Assembly (NCBI GenBank): GCA_041917055.1
Contig: JAYRYJ010000001.1
Span: 496,001 to 560,000, forward strand
Source: Pseudaquidulcibacter sp041917055
GTDB lineage: Bacteria > Pseudomonadota > Alphaproteobacteria > Caulobacterales > Aquidulcibacteraceae
DNA length: 64,000 nucleotides
Direction: 5' to 3'
This document shows, piece by piece, positions 51,447 through 60,675 of this stretch (within the stretch, counting starts at the first letter, position 1; every line of letters begins with the position of its first letter). A program made the position numbers and the translations under genes. A model generated the notes under the pieces. The model was given only the letters and a program-made list of their open reading frames with translations. It was not told the origin of the DNA and ran no database searches.

Positions 51447-51516
51447 CCCGGAGCGATTCGAACGCCCGACCCTCAGATTCGTAGTCTGATGCTCTATCCA
51501 GCTGAGCTACGGGTGC
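51440..51516 (-). tRNA. tRNA-Arg (anticodon ACG, read as ICG)
   Basis: On the minus strand, the acceptor stem GCACCCG pairs with CGGGTGC, the D-arm is AGCTCAGCTGGATAGAGC and the anticodon loop CTACGAA gives anticodon ACG. The T-arm has the GTTCGAATC loop, the discriminator is G and CCA is encoded. The length is 77 bases with CCA. The wobble A34 should be deaminated to inosine by TadA, encoded at 59367. Confidence 0.96.
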
Positions 51517-51709
51517 ATGCCTTTAAGGTGGCGCTTGGTAATGCGTGGGTATGAAAATAGCAAGGGGATTTATCAGTAATTATTGCCGCCACAAACACAA
51601 ATAAACAATGCGATTCTCAGGCGTTCTAAGTGTTTTTTGGGGAAAACATGTGTTCTTGCAACTGTGATTTCGCCAATAAAGCTAAAGCGGTTCAAAAAAT
51701 GCAAATTCT

Positions 51710-52735
51710 ATGCTTTATCGAAATATGCAGAATGCAGCCGCCGTTGAAAATTCACAAATTCGTGTTTCCAATTCAAAATTGGAATTGAATTTGCTATGGA
51801 AAATATTGCCAATATTTGTATGGCTTGCGGCAAGTTTTCCAAAGGCAAGTCATGCAATTAATGATTTAAGCAATAATGGTATTATCACCGACAAAACCTA
51901 TTCGGGCCCATGGTTAAAATCGAATTTATTGAATTATTTGGGTGAGTTTGGGCCGCAATTGTTTGCACCAATTGCCGGCGCTTTGATAGCTTTTGCGGTT
52001 TTTCGCCTTGCAAAATCCATTAATTCATCGGATTTAATCGCGGCAATTGCATCTATTACTTCAATATGTGTTCCGGTTTTCGGCATATCGCCGTCGCTTG
52101 AAGAATCGCCTGATGACGCAATGTTTGCGGGGTTTGTTCTTTTGAGCTTCGCCTCTTTGATTAAAGCCAATAAGGACTTCAATCCAAGTGCTTTGGCGTT
52201 CGCACTAATCTTTTCAGCAATAGCATGTTGGTTTCGCCCATTTGCGGCATGGCCGATGCTTGCGGTTTTTGTCACAATGATCGCCTTAAACCGCAATTAT
52301 GCTGGTCGCCCCTATTATGGATTGATAAGTGCATTATGTTGGGGGCCCGGCCTTTTTGCCGCCTATAAAGTGTCTGAATTCCTTAAAACCGATTTCATGG
52401 GCGCCCAAATGCCAAATGCACAAACTATTATTGATCAAAATTCCGAATTACAAATTTTGCCTTGGGTATTAAATGCTACGCCAATATTAATATTCGCCAT
52501 TTTTGGCATTTTTGGAATTGCCGCGCTTTTTGTGCAAAAACAAAATCGAAAGATAGCAATCGCAATTTGTATCTTCATTGCCTCTGCAGTGATTGGCGCA
52601 TTCTTCTATGGTTCGGTGATTGGTGCACGATTTTTGCTTGATAATATCTTTTTGACATTAGGAATCGTCGCGATTTCGGCCTTTGTGGTTTCGAATCTTT
52701 CCAAACAGAAAATTGTGCAAAACAATTCCAATTGA
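51710..52735 (+). CDS. Polytopic membrane protein of unknown function
   Basis: 341 residues with about nine membrane helices. Charged linker features such as SPSLEESPDDAMFAGFVLLSFASLIKANKDF and CWFRPFAAWPMLAVFVTMIALNRNY recall GT-C-like membrane proteins, but no catalytic motif is certain. The start may be ATG 51710 or 51725; neither has a strong RBS. It is followed 24 bases later by the Zur-like gene, which gives no functional hint. Confidence 0.6.
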   Translation: MLYRNMQNAAAVENSQIRVSNSKLELNLLWKILPIFVWLAASFPKASHAINDLSNNGIITDKTYSGPWLKSNLLNYLGEFGPQLFAPIAGALIAFAVFRLAKSINSSDLIAAIASITSICVPVFGISPSLEESPDDAMFAGFVLLSFASLIKANKDFNPSALAFALIFSAIACWFRPFAAWPMLAVFVTMIALNRNYAGRPYYGLISALCWGPGLFAAYKVSEFLKTDFMGAQMPNAQTIIDQNSELQILPWVLNATPILIFAIFGIFGIAALFVQKQNRKIAIAICIFIASAVIGAFFYGSVIGARFLLDNIFLTLGIVAISAFVVSNLSKQKIVQNNSN

Positions 52736-52759
52736 TTTGCCACTGGTATAAAGTGCCCC

Positions 52760-53233
52760 ATGCACATTATTTCTAATGAAATCGAAAGCCAGATTGAAGC
52801 CGCAAGACAATTGTCACTTGCACAAGGCGAAAGATTTACTTTGCCGCGCGAACAGGTTTTCCGATTTTTGTTGTCGCATTCTGTACCGCAAAAAGCCTAC
52901 GAAATAATCGAGAACATTTCTATCTCCGATAAAAGCGCCAAACCGCCTACAATATACCGCGCGCTGGAATTTTTGTGCCGCCTAGGATTGGTTCATAAAA
53001 TCGAAAGTGACGCGTCATATTTTGTATGCTCTCACAAAAATCATTGCGATCAAGAAACTCATACGCCATTGGTTCTTATTTGCCAGTTCTGCAATAAAGT
53101 GTTTGAACGCCATATCCATGCCATTGAGAACCAAATTATCGCGGCGGCAAATGAAAACGATTTTTTGGTAACAAAAACCGTTATTGAGGCGCATGGACAG
53201 TGTGAAACTTGCCGAAAAGCTAATTTTTCGTAA
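52760..53233 (+). CDS. zur: Fur-family repressor, Zur-like
   Basis: 157 residues. It has a winged-helix N-terminal domain (ERFTLPREQVFRFLLSHSVPQKAYEIIENI, then PPTIYRALEFLCRLGLVHKIES). Structural zinc is bound by two C-x-x-C pairs, CQFC and CETC, in the dimer domain. The pattern and length fit zinc-uptake regulators rather than Fur. It represses zinc-import genes when zinc is replete. No znuABC genes are next to it, so the subgroup (Zur versus other Fur-family) is inferred. Confidence 0.8.
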   Translation: MHIISNEIESQIEAARQLSLAQGERFTLPREQVFRFLLSHSVPQKAYEIIENISISDKSAKPPTIYRALEFLCRLGLVHKIESDASYFVCSHKNHCDQETHTPLVLICQFCNKVFERHIHAIENQIIAAANENDFLVTKTVIEAHGQCETCRKANFS

Positions 53234-53354
53234 ATTATTTTACTCTTCACGAAGTTAAATCATTGAATCAAAAGCCCTATTTTTATTGAGGTTTTGACAG
53301 TTTATTAAGTCAAAGATTAAACTTTTAGTTAGATTAGTTTGCTATTGTTTCACT

Positions 53355-55274
53355 ATGAGTAAACACTTCAAGGTTCGCCCTTTTCTTTGGTCCGCCATAT
53401 TTTTTGCTTTAATCGGCGCTGTTCTCGGCGGTTTTATGGCGATGAGGGCGGTGGATTCTCTTTCCCAATCTAGCGCCAAAATGGGTGTTTTTGAGCGTTC
53501 ATGGTCAAATGCTAATTTGCAGGATGCCCGTGCCTCAGATGCTGCAAAATATTATATTAAAACCCTTGAACAAGATACTTTCGACAAATTTCAGGCATTA
53601 AATGCCGGCCGCACCAATGCATTGATGGACGCGATTGATGCTGCACCCAAAATGCAGAACCAGAAAATCCTAAACCGCACTTATGAAGCCACAATGTCTA
53701 TGGCTGATATTGAAAACGGCGCGGTAACTTTGGCAAAATCCGGACAGCCGGAAGCAGCGATGGCGATGCTTACTAACTCTCGCTATTCGCAATTGGGTTC
53801 AACAAAATCTGTATTAAAAGAAACCGCCCGTGGTGAATTGGTGAATTCAATTAATGGCGAAGTTGAATATGCGTATGACTTATTATTACTTGGTCTTGGT
53901 GCGCTGATTGTTTCATTATCTGTTGCGGCCTATTGTTGGTGGAAAGTCGGTATTATTTTCCAAATGCAGGCTAAAGAATTAGAAGTGGCGCGCGATTCAT
54001 TGGCGGCACATGCCAATCAATTGGAAGAAAAAATCGAAATTCGCACCCGCGATTTAGAAGCCGCAAAAATTGCCGCCGAAGCGGCAGACAAAGCCAAATC
54101 AGCCTTCTTAGCGCAAATGAGCCATGAAATAAGAACTCCGTTGAATGGCGTTTTGGGCATGGCGGCGGCGATTGCCAATACTTCATTGGACGAAAGACAA
54201 AAGCGTCTGGTGTCAGTTATTCAAGAGAGTGGCGACACTTTATTGGCTTTATTGAATGACGTTCTCGACCTTGCAAAAATTGAATCCGGAAAACTTGAAA
54301 TCGAAACCATTGATTTTTCAGTTTCCGCAATTGTTCGCTCTGCCGAAGCAATTTTCTCAACCCGTGCACACGAAAAAGGACTAAGTTTCTCTGTTGCGAT
54401 TGATGAAGTTGCTGATAATTGGTGCATCGGTGATCCAACCCGCTTAAGGCAGATTCTTTATAATCTAATGTCAAATGCCATTAAATTTACCAATGAGGGC
54501 GATATAAAAGTCTCGGTCAGCGGCGAAAAATTCGGTCAAAATGAGATTGATTTGCGATTTGAGGTCGAAGATTCGGGGATTGGCATTGACGAAGCCGGCA
54601 TTGCACGCTTGTTCCAGAAATTCTCCCAAGCCGATAGTGCGACCACGCGTAAATTCGGCGGCACTGGATTGGGACTTGCGATTTCAAAACAATTGGCAAA
54701 TCTTATGGGTGGCGACATCACTGTTACCAGCGAAATAGGTGTCGGATCTATATTTGTTTTCACAGTCAAGGTTCCACTTGGTCAAGCGCCTTCACAGACC
54801 AATGCAACGGCATTCAATGAGGCAATGAGCAATGACGGCGAATACGCCGGCGATTTGCGCATTCTTGCGGCAGAGGACAATGCAAACAACCGCTTGGTTC
54901 TGAAGATGTTCCTCGAACAAGTTGGTGTTACACCGACATTTGTCGAAAACGGTGCTTTGGCGGTCGAGGCATGGAAAAATGCCGAATTTGACGTCATTCT
55001 TATGGATGTGCAAATGCCCATAATGTCTGGCCCTGAAGCCTGCAGTGAAATTCGTCGCCTTGAGCGAAAAAATAATCGCGCAAGAACGCCAATTATTGCG
55101 CTTACTGCAAATGCAATGACACACCATGTGCGAGAGTGTTTGGTCGCGGGTATGGACGCCCATGTCGCCAAACCAATTCAGCCGGATTTATTGTTCGCAA
55201 CAATTGATGAAGTATTGTCAGCCGACGAACGCGAATTTGGTCACGACATTGACACTCAAAACGTGGCAGAATAA
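53355..55274 (+). CDS. Hybrid histidine kinase with receiver domain
   Basis: 639 residues. Two membrane helices (about residues 10-30 and 175-200) flank a periplasmic helical sensor region. They are followed by a coiled coil, the dimerisation domain with the phosphorylated H257 in AQMSHEIRTPLNG, an ATPase domain (N-box NAIKFTNEG, then GIGIDEAGIARLF and TGLGLAISK) and a C-terminal receiver domain with phospho-acceptor D551 in ILMDVQMP. No output domain or histidine phosphotransfer domain is attached, so it would pass phosphate to a separate HPt protein or act on another receiver. The signal sensed is unknown. Confidence 0.93.
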   Translation: MSKHFKVRPFLWSAIFFALIGAVLGGFMAMRAVDSLSQSSAKMGVFERSWSNANLQDARASDAAKYYIKTLEQDTFDKFQALNAGRTNALMDAIDAAPKMQNQKILNRTYEATMSMADIENGAVTLAKSGQPEAAMAMLTNSRYSQLGSTKSVLKETARGELVNSINGEVEYAYDLLLLGLGALIVSLSVAAYCWWKVGIIFQMQAKELEVARDSLAAHANQLEEKIEIRTRDLEAAKIAAEAADKAKSAFLAQMSHEIRTPLNGVLGMAAAIANTSLDERQKRLVSVIQESGDTLLALLNDVLDLAKIESGKLEIETIDFSVSAIVRSAEAIFSTRAHEKGLSFSVAIDEVADNWCIGDPTRLRQILYNLMSNAIKFTNEGDIKVSVSGEKFGQNEIDLRFEVEDSGIGIDEAGIARLFQKFSQADSATTRKFGGTGLGLAISKQLANLMGGDITVTSEIGVGSIFVFTVKVPLGQAPSQTNATAFNEAMSNDGEYAGDLRILAAEDNANNRLVLKMFLEQVGVTPTFVENGALAVEAWKNAEFDVILMDVQMPIMSGPEACSEIRRLERKNNRARTPIIALTANAMTHHVRECLVAGMDAHVAKPIQPDLLFATIDEVLSADEREFGHDIDTQNVAE

Positions 55275-55310
55275 GGCCGAATTCAATTCAGTTTTTAGGT
55301 TAAAGATATT

Positions 55311-55703
55311 TTGCTAATTGTCGTCGCTATCGCATTAATTGACAATAAAAATCGTGTGTTGATGGCAAAGCGACCTGAAGGCAAGAATTTTGCAGGTCAT
55401 TGGGAGTTTCCCGGCGGCAAATTAGAAGCCAATGAATCCCCCGAAAATGCATTGATTAGGGAAATAAAAGAAGAATTAGGCATTGAAATAAAGGCCAAAG
55501 ATCTCAAGCCACTAAGTTTTTCTTCGTACAATTATCAAAATTTTCACCTTCTAATGCCATTATGGGAATGCAGGCAATGGGAGGGAAATCCAAAGCCGCT
55601 TGAAGGGCAAGAAATCGCATTTTTTGGCAAGCACGAAATAATAAATTTGAAAGTGCCGCCCGCAGATGTTGAACTGGTCGAATTATTGAGGGTATATTTA
55701 TGA
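55311..55703 (+). CDS. mutT: MutT-type Nudix hydrolase
   Basis: 130 residues from a TTG start at 55311; the conserved sequence starts right there, so a later start would cut the fold. The Nudix box GGKLEANESPENALIREIKEELGIE is complete (G-x5-E-x7-REUxEExGU). GKNFAGHWEFPGGKLE matches MutT/8-oxo-dGTP diphosphatase proteins that clean the nucleotide pool. Its stop overlaps the Flp-like pilin start by 4 bases. Confidence 0.9.
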   Translation: MLIVVAIALIDNKNRVLMAKRPEGKNFAGHWEFPGGKLEANESPENALIREIKEELGIEIKAKDLKPLSFSSYNYQNFHLLMPLWECRQWEGNPKPLEGQEIAFFGKHEIINLKVPPADVELVELLRVYL

Positions 55704-55885
55704 TTAAAAAGGTTAAATGCGTTTTGAACGCAATACTTAAGAATCAGAAAGGCGCGAGTTCGCTTGAATATGCTTTGATAATGTCATTAGTTTTTTTGGC
55801 TATTGTTGCCTCTGTCAATAATTTCGCCAATAGTTTCAATTCACGCTTTAATCAGGCGTCAAACGCCATTAGCGCTGCACGTTAG
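55700..55885 (+). CDS. Third Flp-like pilin, orphan
   Basis: 61 residues. NQKGASSLEYALIMSLVFLAIVASVNNF has the prepilin cut after G18 and glutamate at +5, with a single helix and a hydrophilic tail, as in Flp pilins, but it shares little sequence with the two pilins at 37339/37703. It overlaps the mutT stop (ATGA) and lies far from the other tad genes, so it may be a specialised or minor pilin, or a relict. Confidence 0.82.
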   Translation: MIKKVKCVLNAILKNQKGASSLEYALIMSLVFLAIVASVNNFANSFNSRFNQASNAISAAR

Positions 55886-55971
55886 TTCACTTGTCGCTTT
55901 CTTTAATCTGAAAAACTTGATAATCGCGGAAATACCCTTGCGCGATAGCAAGGTGGTTTCTGGAGCTTAGA

Positions 55972-57243
55972 ATGCGGGTATTGGTAATCGGTAATGGCGG
56001 ACGTGAACATGCGTTGGCATGGCGCTTGAAAAGCTGTCCAAATGTCGAATTTTTGGCCTCAACGCCATCCAATACGGGTATTGCCGAATTTGCAACATGT
56101 TTTGATATTAAGGCGGACGATATTGATGGCTTAATAGAGCTTTCAAAGGCTGAAAAATTTGATTTGGTCGTTATCGGGCCTGAAATCCCATTGTCATTGG
56201 GCCTCGCTGATGAATTACGGAAAATCGGAATTCCGTGCTTTGGCCCTTCACAAGCCGCCGCAATGCTTGAAGCTTCAAAAGCATTTTCCAAAGATTTTAT
56301 GGCGCGCCATAATATTCCAACCGCTAAATATGGCGTTTTCAAAGATTGGGAAAATGCCGCAGAATTCATTATGGGTCTTTCCCCACCCTATGTCATAAAA
56401 GCATCCGGCCTTGCGGCAGGAAAAGGCGTTGTGATTGCCGAAAACCTTCCGCATGCCTTGGAAACTATTGATGAAATGTTTGACGGCAAATTTGGCGAGG
56501 CTTCAAACGAAATTGTAATCGAAGAATTCATGCAAGGCGAAGAAGCGAGTTTTTTTGTAATTTGCAATTCACAAACTTCAATCGCGCTTCCGGTTTGCCA
56601 AGACCATAAACGCGCTTTTGACAATGATGAAGGACTAAATACTGGTGGAATGGGCGCATATGCACCGACGAAACTGGTTGATGCGGATTTGCACTCGCAA
56701 ATAATGGAAAAAATTGTCGCGCCAACTTTGGACGGCCTAAAAAAAGAAGGCACGCCTTATAATGGTGTGCTTTATGTTGGCCTGATGATTAAAGATGGCA
56801 ATGCGCGTGTAGTTGAATATAATTGTCGTTTTGGTGATCCTGAATGCCAAATTTTAATGCAATTTGTCGGCGACGATTTTGCGCAATGCCTAATGGATAT
56901 CGCCAATGAAAAGCCTGCAAAATTGAACCTTAATCCGATAATCGGTTCGGCGGCAACAATTGTAATGGCTGCAATTGGCTATCCCGACGAATATTTAAAA
57001 GATACGCCGATAAATGGACTTGATGCCGCCCAAAACAATGGCACAATAGTTTTCCATGCCGGAACCAAAAAAAGTTCGGACGGTGACCTTTTATCAAGTG
57101 GCGGCAGGGTGCTAAATGTCACGACCTGCGGCGAAAACCTTGGTTTGACACTTGCCAAAGCCTATAATGCAATCCAAAAAATTGATGCGCCGGGTCTTTT
57201 TTATCGCAAGGATATTGGGCAAAAGGAATTAAAACGCCAATGA
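55972..57243 (+). CDS. purD: Phosphoribosylamine-glycine ligase
   Basis: 423 residues. ATP-grasp enzyme of purine synthesis that forms glycinamide ribonucleotide. MRVLVIGNGGREHALAWRL opening, FGPSQAAAMLEASKAFSKDFM, KASGLAAGKGVVIA, EEFMQGEEASFF and GGMGAYAPTKL are diagnostic. GGAG precedes the start by 6 bases. A short hairpin (CCTTGC/GCAAGG) lies just upstream, not a recognised riboswitch. corA overlaps its stop by 4 bases. Confidence 0.97.
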   Translation: MRVLVIGNGGREHALAWRLKSCPNVEFLASTPSNTGIAEFATCFDIKADDIDGLIELSKAEKFDLVVIGPEIPLSLGLADELRKIGIPCFGPSQAAAMLEASKAFSKDFMARHNIPTAKYGVFKDWENAAEFIMGLSPPYVIKASGLAAGKGVVIAENLPHALETIDEMFDGKFGEASNEIVIEEFMQGEEASFFVICNSQTSIALPVCQDHKRAFDNDEGLNTGGMGAYAPTKLVDADLHSQIMEKIVAPTLDGLKKEGTPYNGVLYVGLMIKDGNARVVEYNCRFGDPECQILMQFVGDDFAQCLMDIANEKPAKLNLNPIIGSAATIVMAAIGYPDEYLKDTPINGLDAAQNNGTIVFHAGTKKSSDGDLLSSGGRVLNVTTCGENLGLTLAKAYNAIQKIDAPGLFYRKDIGQKELKRQ

Positions 57244-58205
57244 CAATTCGCTCTTATAGCATAAGCCAACCAAATGAAGCCAAAACCGGTTTGCAGCATA
57301 TTAAAGCGCATGATAATATTTGGGTCGATTTGACCAATGCCAATTCTGAAGAAGAAACAGCGGTTGAAAGTCGTTATGGCGTGAATATCATAAATGAATT
57401 TGAGAGCCGAAGCCTTGAAGATTCTGCGAAATTTTTTATTGAAAATCAAAATATTTATCTTGGAATTTCTATCCCCGCGCGTTTTGAAGGGCAAAAGCCT
57501 TCGCAACTTGGTCATAAGCGCTCATTTTTGGGTTTTATTGTCACTGCCAAGACCTTGATAACTTTTCACGAAACGGCGCTCCGCGCCCTTGAAGTCGGCT
57601 CTAGTCGCTCAAACACGCGCTTAGTCGGGGTTACCAGCCCACAAGATGCACTTTTGGTTATGCTTGAATCAATTATTGAAAGACAGGCGGATTTATTGTC
57701 AAAAATCGGTTTTGAACTGGATACGGTTTCCTTGCCGACTCTTGCCGACAAGAAAATTGTCAAGGCCGAGCCACGACTAAAAAAACTTGGGCAATTAGGT
57801 GCAGCTTTGGCATTATGCCGCGATTGCCTTTCAGATTTAGGGCGGCTTTTCAATTATTTATTGCCCATCGCCGGTGAAAAGGCATTTGATGCCAAAAAAC
57901 TTAAATCCTATCTCGCGGATGTCACTAATCTACAAAGACAATATGAAGCACAATCAAGCGATTTGACATTCCTTCTGGATGCAACATTGGGTCTCATTAG
58001 TGCGCGCCAATCTAAGGCTCTAAATTTTATTGCGGTCGTAACCTTATTATTCGCGCCACCGACTTTGATTGCCGGAATTTTCGGCATGAATTTCGGAAAT
58101 TGGAAATTTTTCGATTTGCCACATGGTCACGAAATTTCGTTCGCATTGATGCTTTTATCAGGCGTGTTTGTTTTGGGAATTGCAAAAATCGCCCGCTTGT
58201 TCTAG
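57240..58205 (+). CDS. corA: CorA-type magnesium/divalent-cation channel
   Basis: 321 residues. It has a soluble, mostly helical N-terminal domain and two C-terminal membrane helices. The pore signature is GIFGMNFGNWKFF with the conserved GMN. It imports Mg2+ (or Co2+/Ni2+) as a pentamer. Its start overlaps the purD stop by 4 bases, a coupling of no obvious functional meaning. ogt follows 9 bases later. Confidence 0.92.
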   Translation: MTIRSYSISQPNEAKTGLQHIKAHDNIWVDLTNANSEEETAVESRYGVNIINEFESRSLEDSAKFFIENQNIYLGISIPARFEGQKPSQLGHKRSFLGFIVTAKTLITFHETALRALEVGSSRSNTRLVGVTSPQDALLVMLESIIERQADLLSKIGFELDTVSLPTLADKKIVKAEPRLKKLGQLGAALALCRDCLSDLGRLFNYLLPIAGEKAFDAKKLKSYLADVTNLQRQYEAQSSDLTFLLDATLGLISARQSKALNFIAVVTLLFAPPTLIAGIFGMNFGNWKFFDLPHGHEISFALMLLSGVFVLGIAKIARLF

Positions 58206-58214
58206 ATTTGTTCT

Positions 58215-58709
58215 ATGACAATATTTAGCGCAAAATATGATTCGCCGATCGGTATTTTAAGTCTGTTATTTGACGATAATGGACGGGTTTATATGCTGCA
58301 TTTTGGTTTGGACTTTGTTTTGCCAAAAAGCCTGCGCAATAAAAATCTAAAGATTGAAAATGCGGAATTGTTGCCACGTCTAAAATCCGCACTCGACAAG
58401 TATTTTTCGGGTGAAAAAGCGGCTTTTGATGATATTGAAACAGTTTTTGAAGGCACTGATTTTCAAAAATCTGCATGGCGTCAATTGCAAAATATTCCAT
58501 ATGGCATGACTATTTCATACCAAGAACAATGCACGCGTGCCGGTTCGCCAAAAGCATTGCGCGCCATCGGGCAGGCCAATAATAAAAACCCAATTGCAAT
58601 AATAATCCCTTGTCATCGCGTAATCGGAAAAGATGGAAGTATGACCGGTTTTGGCGGCGGAATTGATACTAAGCAAAAATTATTGCAAATCGAAAAAAAT
58701 TACCTCTGA
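58215..58709 (+). CDS. ogt: Methylated-DNA-protein cysteine methyltransferase
   Basis: 164 residues. Suicide repair protein that takes methyl groups off O6-methylguanine. The acceptor cysteine is C133 in IIIPCHRVIGKDGS, with the helix-turn-helix region (GMTISYQEQCTRAGSPKALRAIGQANNKNP) before it. It is last of the purD-corA-ogt run. Its end overlaps the convergent GNAT gene by 10 bases. Confidence 0.95.
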   Translation: MTIFSAKYDSPIGILSLLFDDNGRVYMLHFGLDFVLPKSLRNKNLKIENAELLPRLKSALDKYFSGEKAAFDDIETVFEGTDFQKSAWRQLQNIPYGMTISYQEQCTRAGSPKALRAIGQANNKNPIAIIIPCHRVIGKDGSMTGFGGGIDTKQKLLQIEKNYL

Positions 58710-59281
58710 AAACCGCCCCAATCGGGAACCGCGTTTTCCAATTGGGCAACATTTGATAAATCGTCCCATACAAAGCCTGACATATTGATGCTTTGGCCCA
58801 AAACGTTTTTGAAACGCGTTCCGGATTCACGCGCACCTAAATCTTCGCAAAAACGACGACCCAATTCATTTGCCTCAGGAACCCAAATCCCGCCGCAAAA
58901 AAGACCACGTGAAATAAGCCAACGCGCATTTGCAAGCATCAGGGCTTTGCCAAGGCCATAACCTTGGTGGTCCGGTTCAACATAAAGTGAAAAAATCTCA
59001 CCATCGCCCAGAACATTTTTTGACATAGCTTTGGCAAGGCCGCAAACCGAATAGCCAACAATATTTGATGCCTCATTTTCAATTACCAAAATCGCTTTAT
59101 CTGCATCACCGGTCTGTTCAACAAATTCGTTTCGCCATTTTTTGATGGATTTTTGTAAGGTAAAACCTTCCAAAGCCTCATCGGGAAGGACATTGCAAAA
59201 AATCTCATTAAGGCAATTGGTCGATGCGACGGCCAAGCCCTCAATATCATTTATATTTGCATTGCGAAGCACGAATTTCAT
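58700..59281 (-). CDS. GNAT-family N-acetyltransferase
   Basis: 193 residues with the acetyl-CoA binding loop QGYGLGKALM preceded by FSLYVEPDH, a clear GNAT motif A. SICEDLGARESGTRF-like C-terminal parts are also normal (motif B region). Substrate is not predictable; RimI-like or small-molecule activity are both possible. It converges on ogt. Confidence 0.85.
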   Translation of the reverse strand: MKFVLRNANINDIEGLAVASTNCLNEIFCNVLPDEALEGFTLQKSIKKWRNEFVEQTGDADKAILVIENEASNIVGYSVCGLAKAMSKNVLGDGEIFSLYVEPDHQGYGLGKALMLANARWLISRGLFCGGIWVPEANELGRRFCEDLGARESGTRFKNVLGQSINMSGFVWDDLSNVAQLENAVPDWGGFQR

Positions 59282-59366
59282 GGCTCAATTGTCCTTGGCT
59301 TTACGCGATATTGCAAGTTAATTTTGCTTTTATCACCAATTTATTAATAAATGGGCGAAAATATGG

Positions 59367-59843
59367 CTATTTCAAGCGTTTTGCCGCAAAAAATGTCTTA
59401 AGGATGCTGCTGCATTCATTTTCGAGAATGCCGGAAATGATTTTCGGGCGAAAATGACAGCTTGGCGTTTCAAAAAATTTTGCACCATTAATTATTGCGC
59501 CGCCTTTCAAATCCATTGCCCCGAAAATAAGGGTATCAATGCGCGCAAAACTTATCGCGCCTGCGCACATGGTGCAGGGTTCAAGCGTAACATAAAGGCT
59601 TAGATTAGGTTTGAGACGGTAATTTCTTAGTTTTTCGGCGGCGGCACGAATGGCAATAATTTCGGCATGTGCTGAAGGGTCATGGTTCGCAATCGGGCGA
59701 TTAAAACCCTCCCCCAAAATCTCGTCATTATCTTTATCGACTATCAATGCGCCAATTGGCACTTCGCCCATATTTTGTGCAATCTGCGCCAATTTCAGGG
59801 CCTTAGCCATGAAATATCGATGTTTATCCTCATCTGTTTGCAT
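59367..59843 (-). CDS. tadA: tRNA-specific adenosine deaminase
   Basis: 158 residues. It converts A34 of tRNA-Arg(ACG) to inosine. The zinc site is H59 with catalytic E61 (HAEIIAI) and C90/C93 (EPCTMCAGA). The start is at ATG 59843, divergent from the pseudouridine synthase gene by about 65 bases. Its substrate tRNA gene lies at 51440 in this window. Confidence 0.95.
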   Translation of the reverse strand: MQTDEDKHRYFMAKALKLAQIAQNMGEVPIGALIVDKDNDEILGEGFNRPIANHDPSAHAEIIAIRAAAEKLRNYRLKPNLSLYVTLEPCTMCAGAISFARIDTLIFGAMDLKGGAIINGAKFFETPSCHFRPKIISGILENECSSILKTFFAAKRLK

Positions 59844-59907
59844 TGACTTTCACTTCTTTGAGTTTTTATAAATCTTTGCCCGCGATGGGTCAAATTCGGA
59901 TAGATCG

Positions 59908-60666
59908 ATGAAAAATGACACTTCCCCAAAAATCAAAGAACGTATTGCCAAGACTATGGCGCGCCGTGGCTATTGCTCGCGCCGTGAAGCCGAAAGATGG
60001 ATTTTGGATGGACGCGTCAAAGTGAATGGAAAAACTATTCTATCACCCGCTCTCGATGTCGGTGATAATGATGAAATTCTAATTGATAATAAGAAAATAA
60101 GCGCAAAAATCGAAACCCGCTTATGGCTTTATCATAAGCCCACCGGGCTTGTGACTTCGCACAATGATCCCGAAGGCCGTGAAACGGTTTTCCAAAAAAT
60201 TGACCCCGCTATCGGTCGTGTTATTTCTGTTGGGCGTTTAGATTTAAATTCCGAAGGGCTTTTATTATTAACCAATGACGGGGAATTGGCACGCGTCCTG
60301 GAATTGCCGGCAACGGGATTGTCAAGAATTTATCGCGCCCGCGCCTTTGGCACTATTAGTCAGGAAAAACTCAATTCTTTGCAAAAAGGCATTACAATTG
60401 ATGGCGTGAAATACGGCGCGATTGAGGCCATTTTAGAACATAATGAAAGCAAAAATGTTTGGATAAGAATTGTATTGCACGAAGGCAAAAACCGTGAAAT
60501 TCGTAAAGTATTGGCGGCATTGGGCTTAAAAGTTAATCGCTTAATACGCGTGTCCTATGGCCCGTTTAATCTCGGAGAAATGCCGCGCGGTCAATTGATC
60601 CAAGTGCCAAATAATCAAATCACGAAATTACTTAAAGAATGCAATAAAAAGAAATCGCGAAACTAG
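59908..60666 (+). CDS. RsuA/RluB/E/F-family pseudouridine synthase
   Basis: 252 residues. The N-terminal S4 RNA-binding domain (RIAKTMARRGYCSRREAERWILDGRVKVNG) is followed by the catalytic domain with D112 in VGRLDLNSEGLLLLTNDGEL. The sub-family is probably RluB-like (23S rRNA), because the S4 domain is present and the length matches, but the sequence does not allow a firm choice. The C-terminus ends in a basic KECNKKKSRN tail. A CPBP gene converges. Confidence 0.9.
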   Translation: MKNDTSPKIKERIAKTMARRGYCSRREAERWILDGRVKVNGKTILSPALDVGDNDEILIDNKKISAKIETRLWLYHKPTGLVTSHNDPEGRETVFQKIDPAIGRVISVGRLDLNSEGLLLLTNDGELARVLELPATGLSRIYRARAFGTISQEKLNSLQKGITIDGVKYGAIEAILEHNESKNVWIRIVLHEGKNREIRKVLAALGLKVNRLIRVSYGPFNLGEMPRGQLIQVPNNQITKLLKECNKKKSRN

Positions 60667-60675
60667 GGTCAGATA

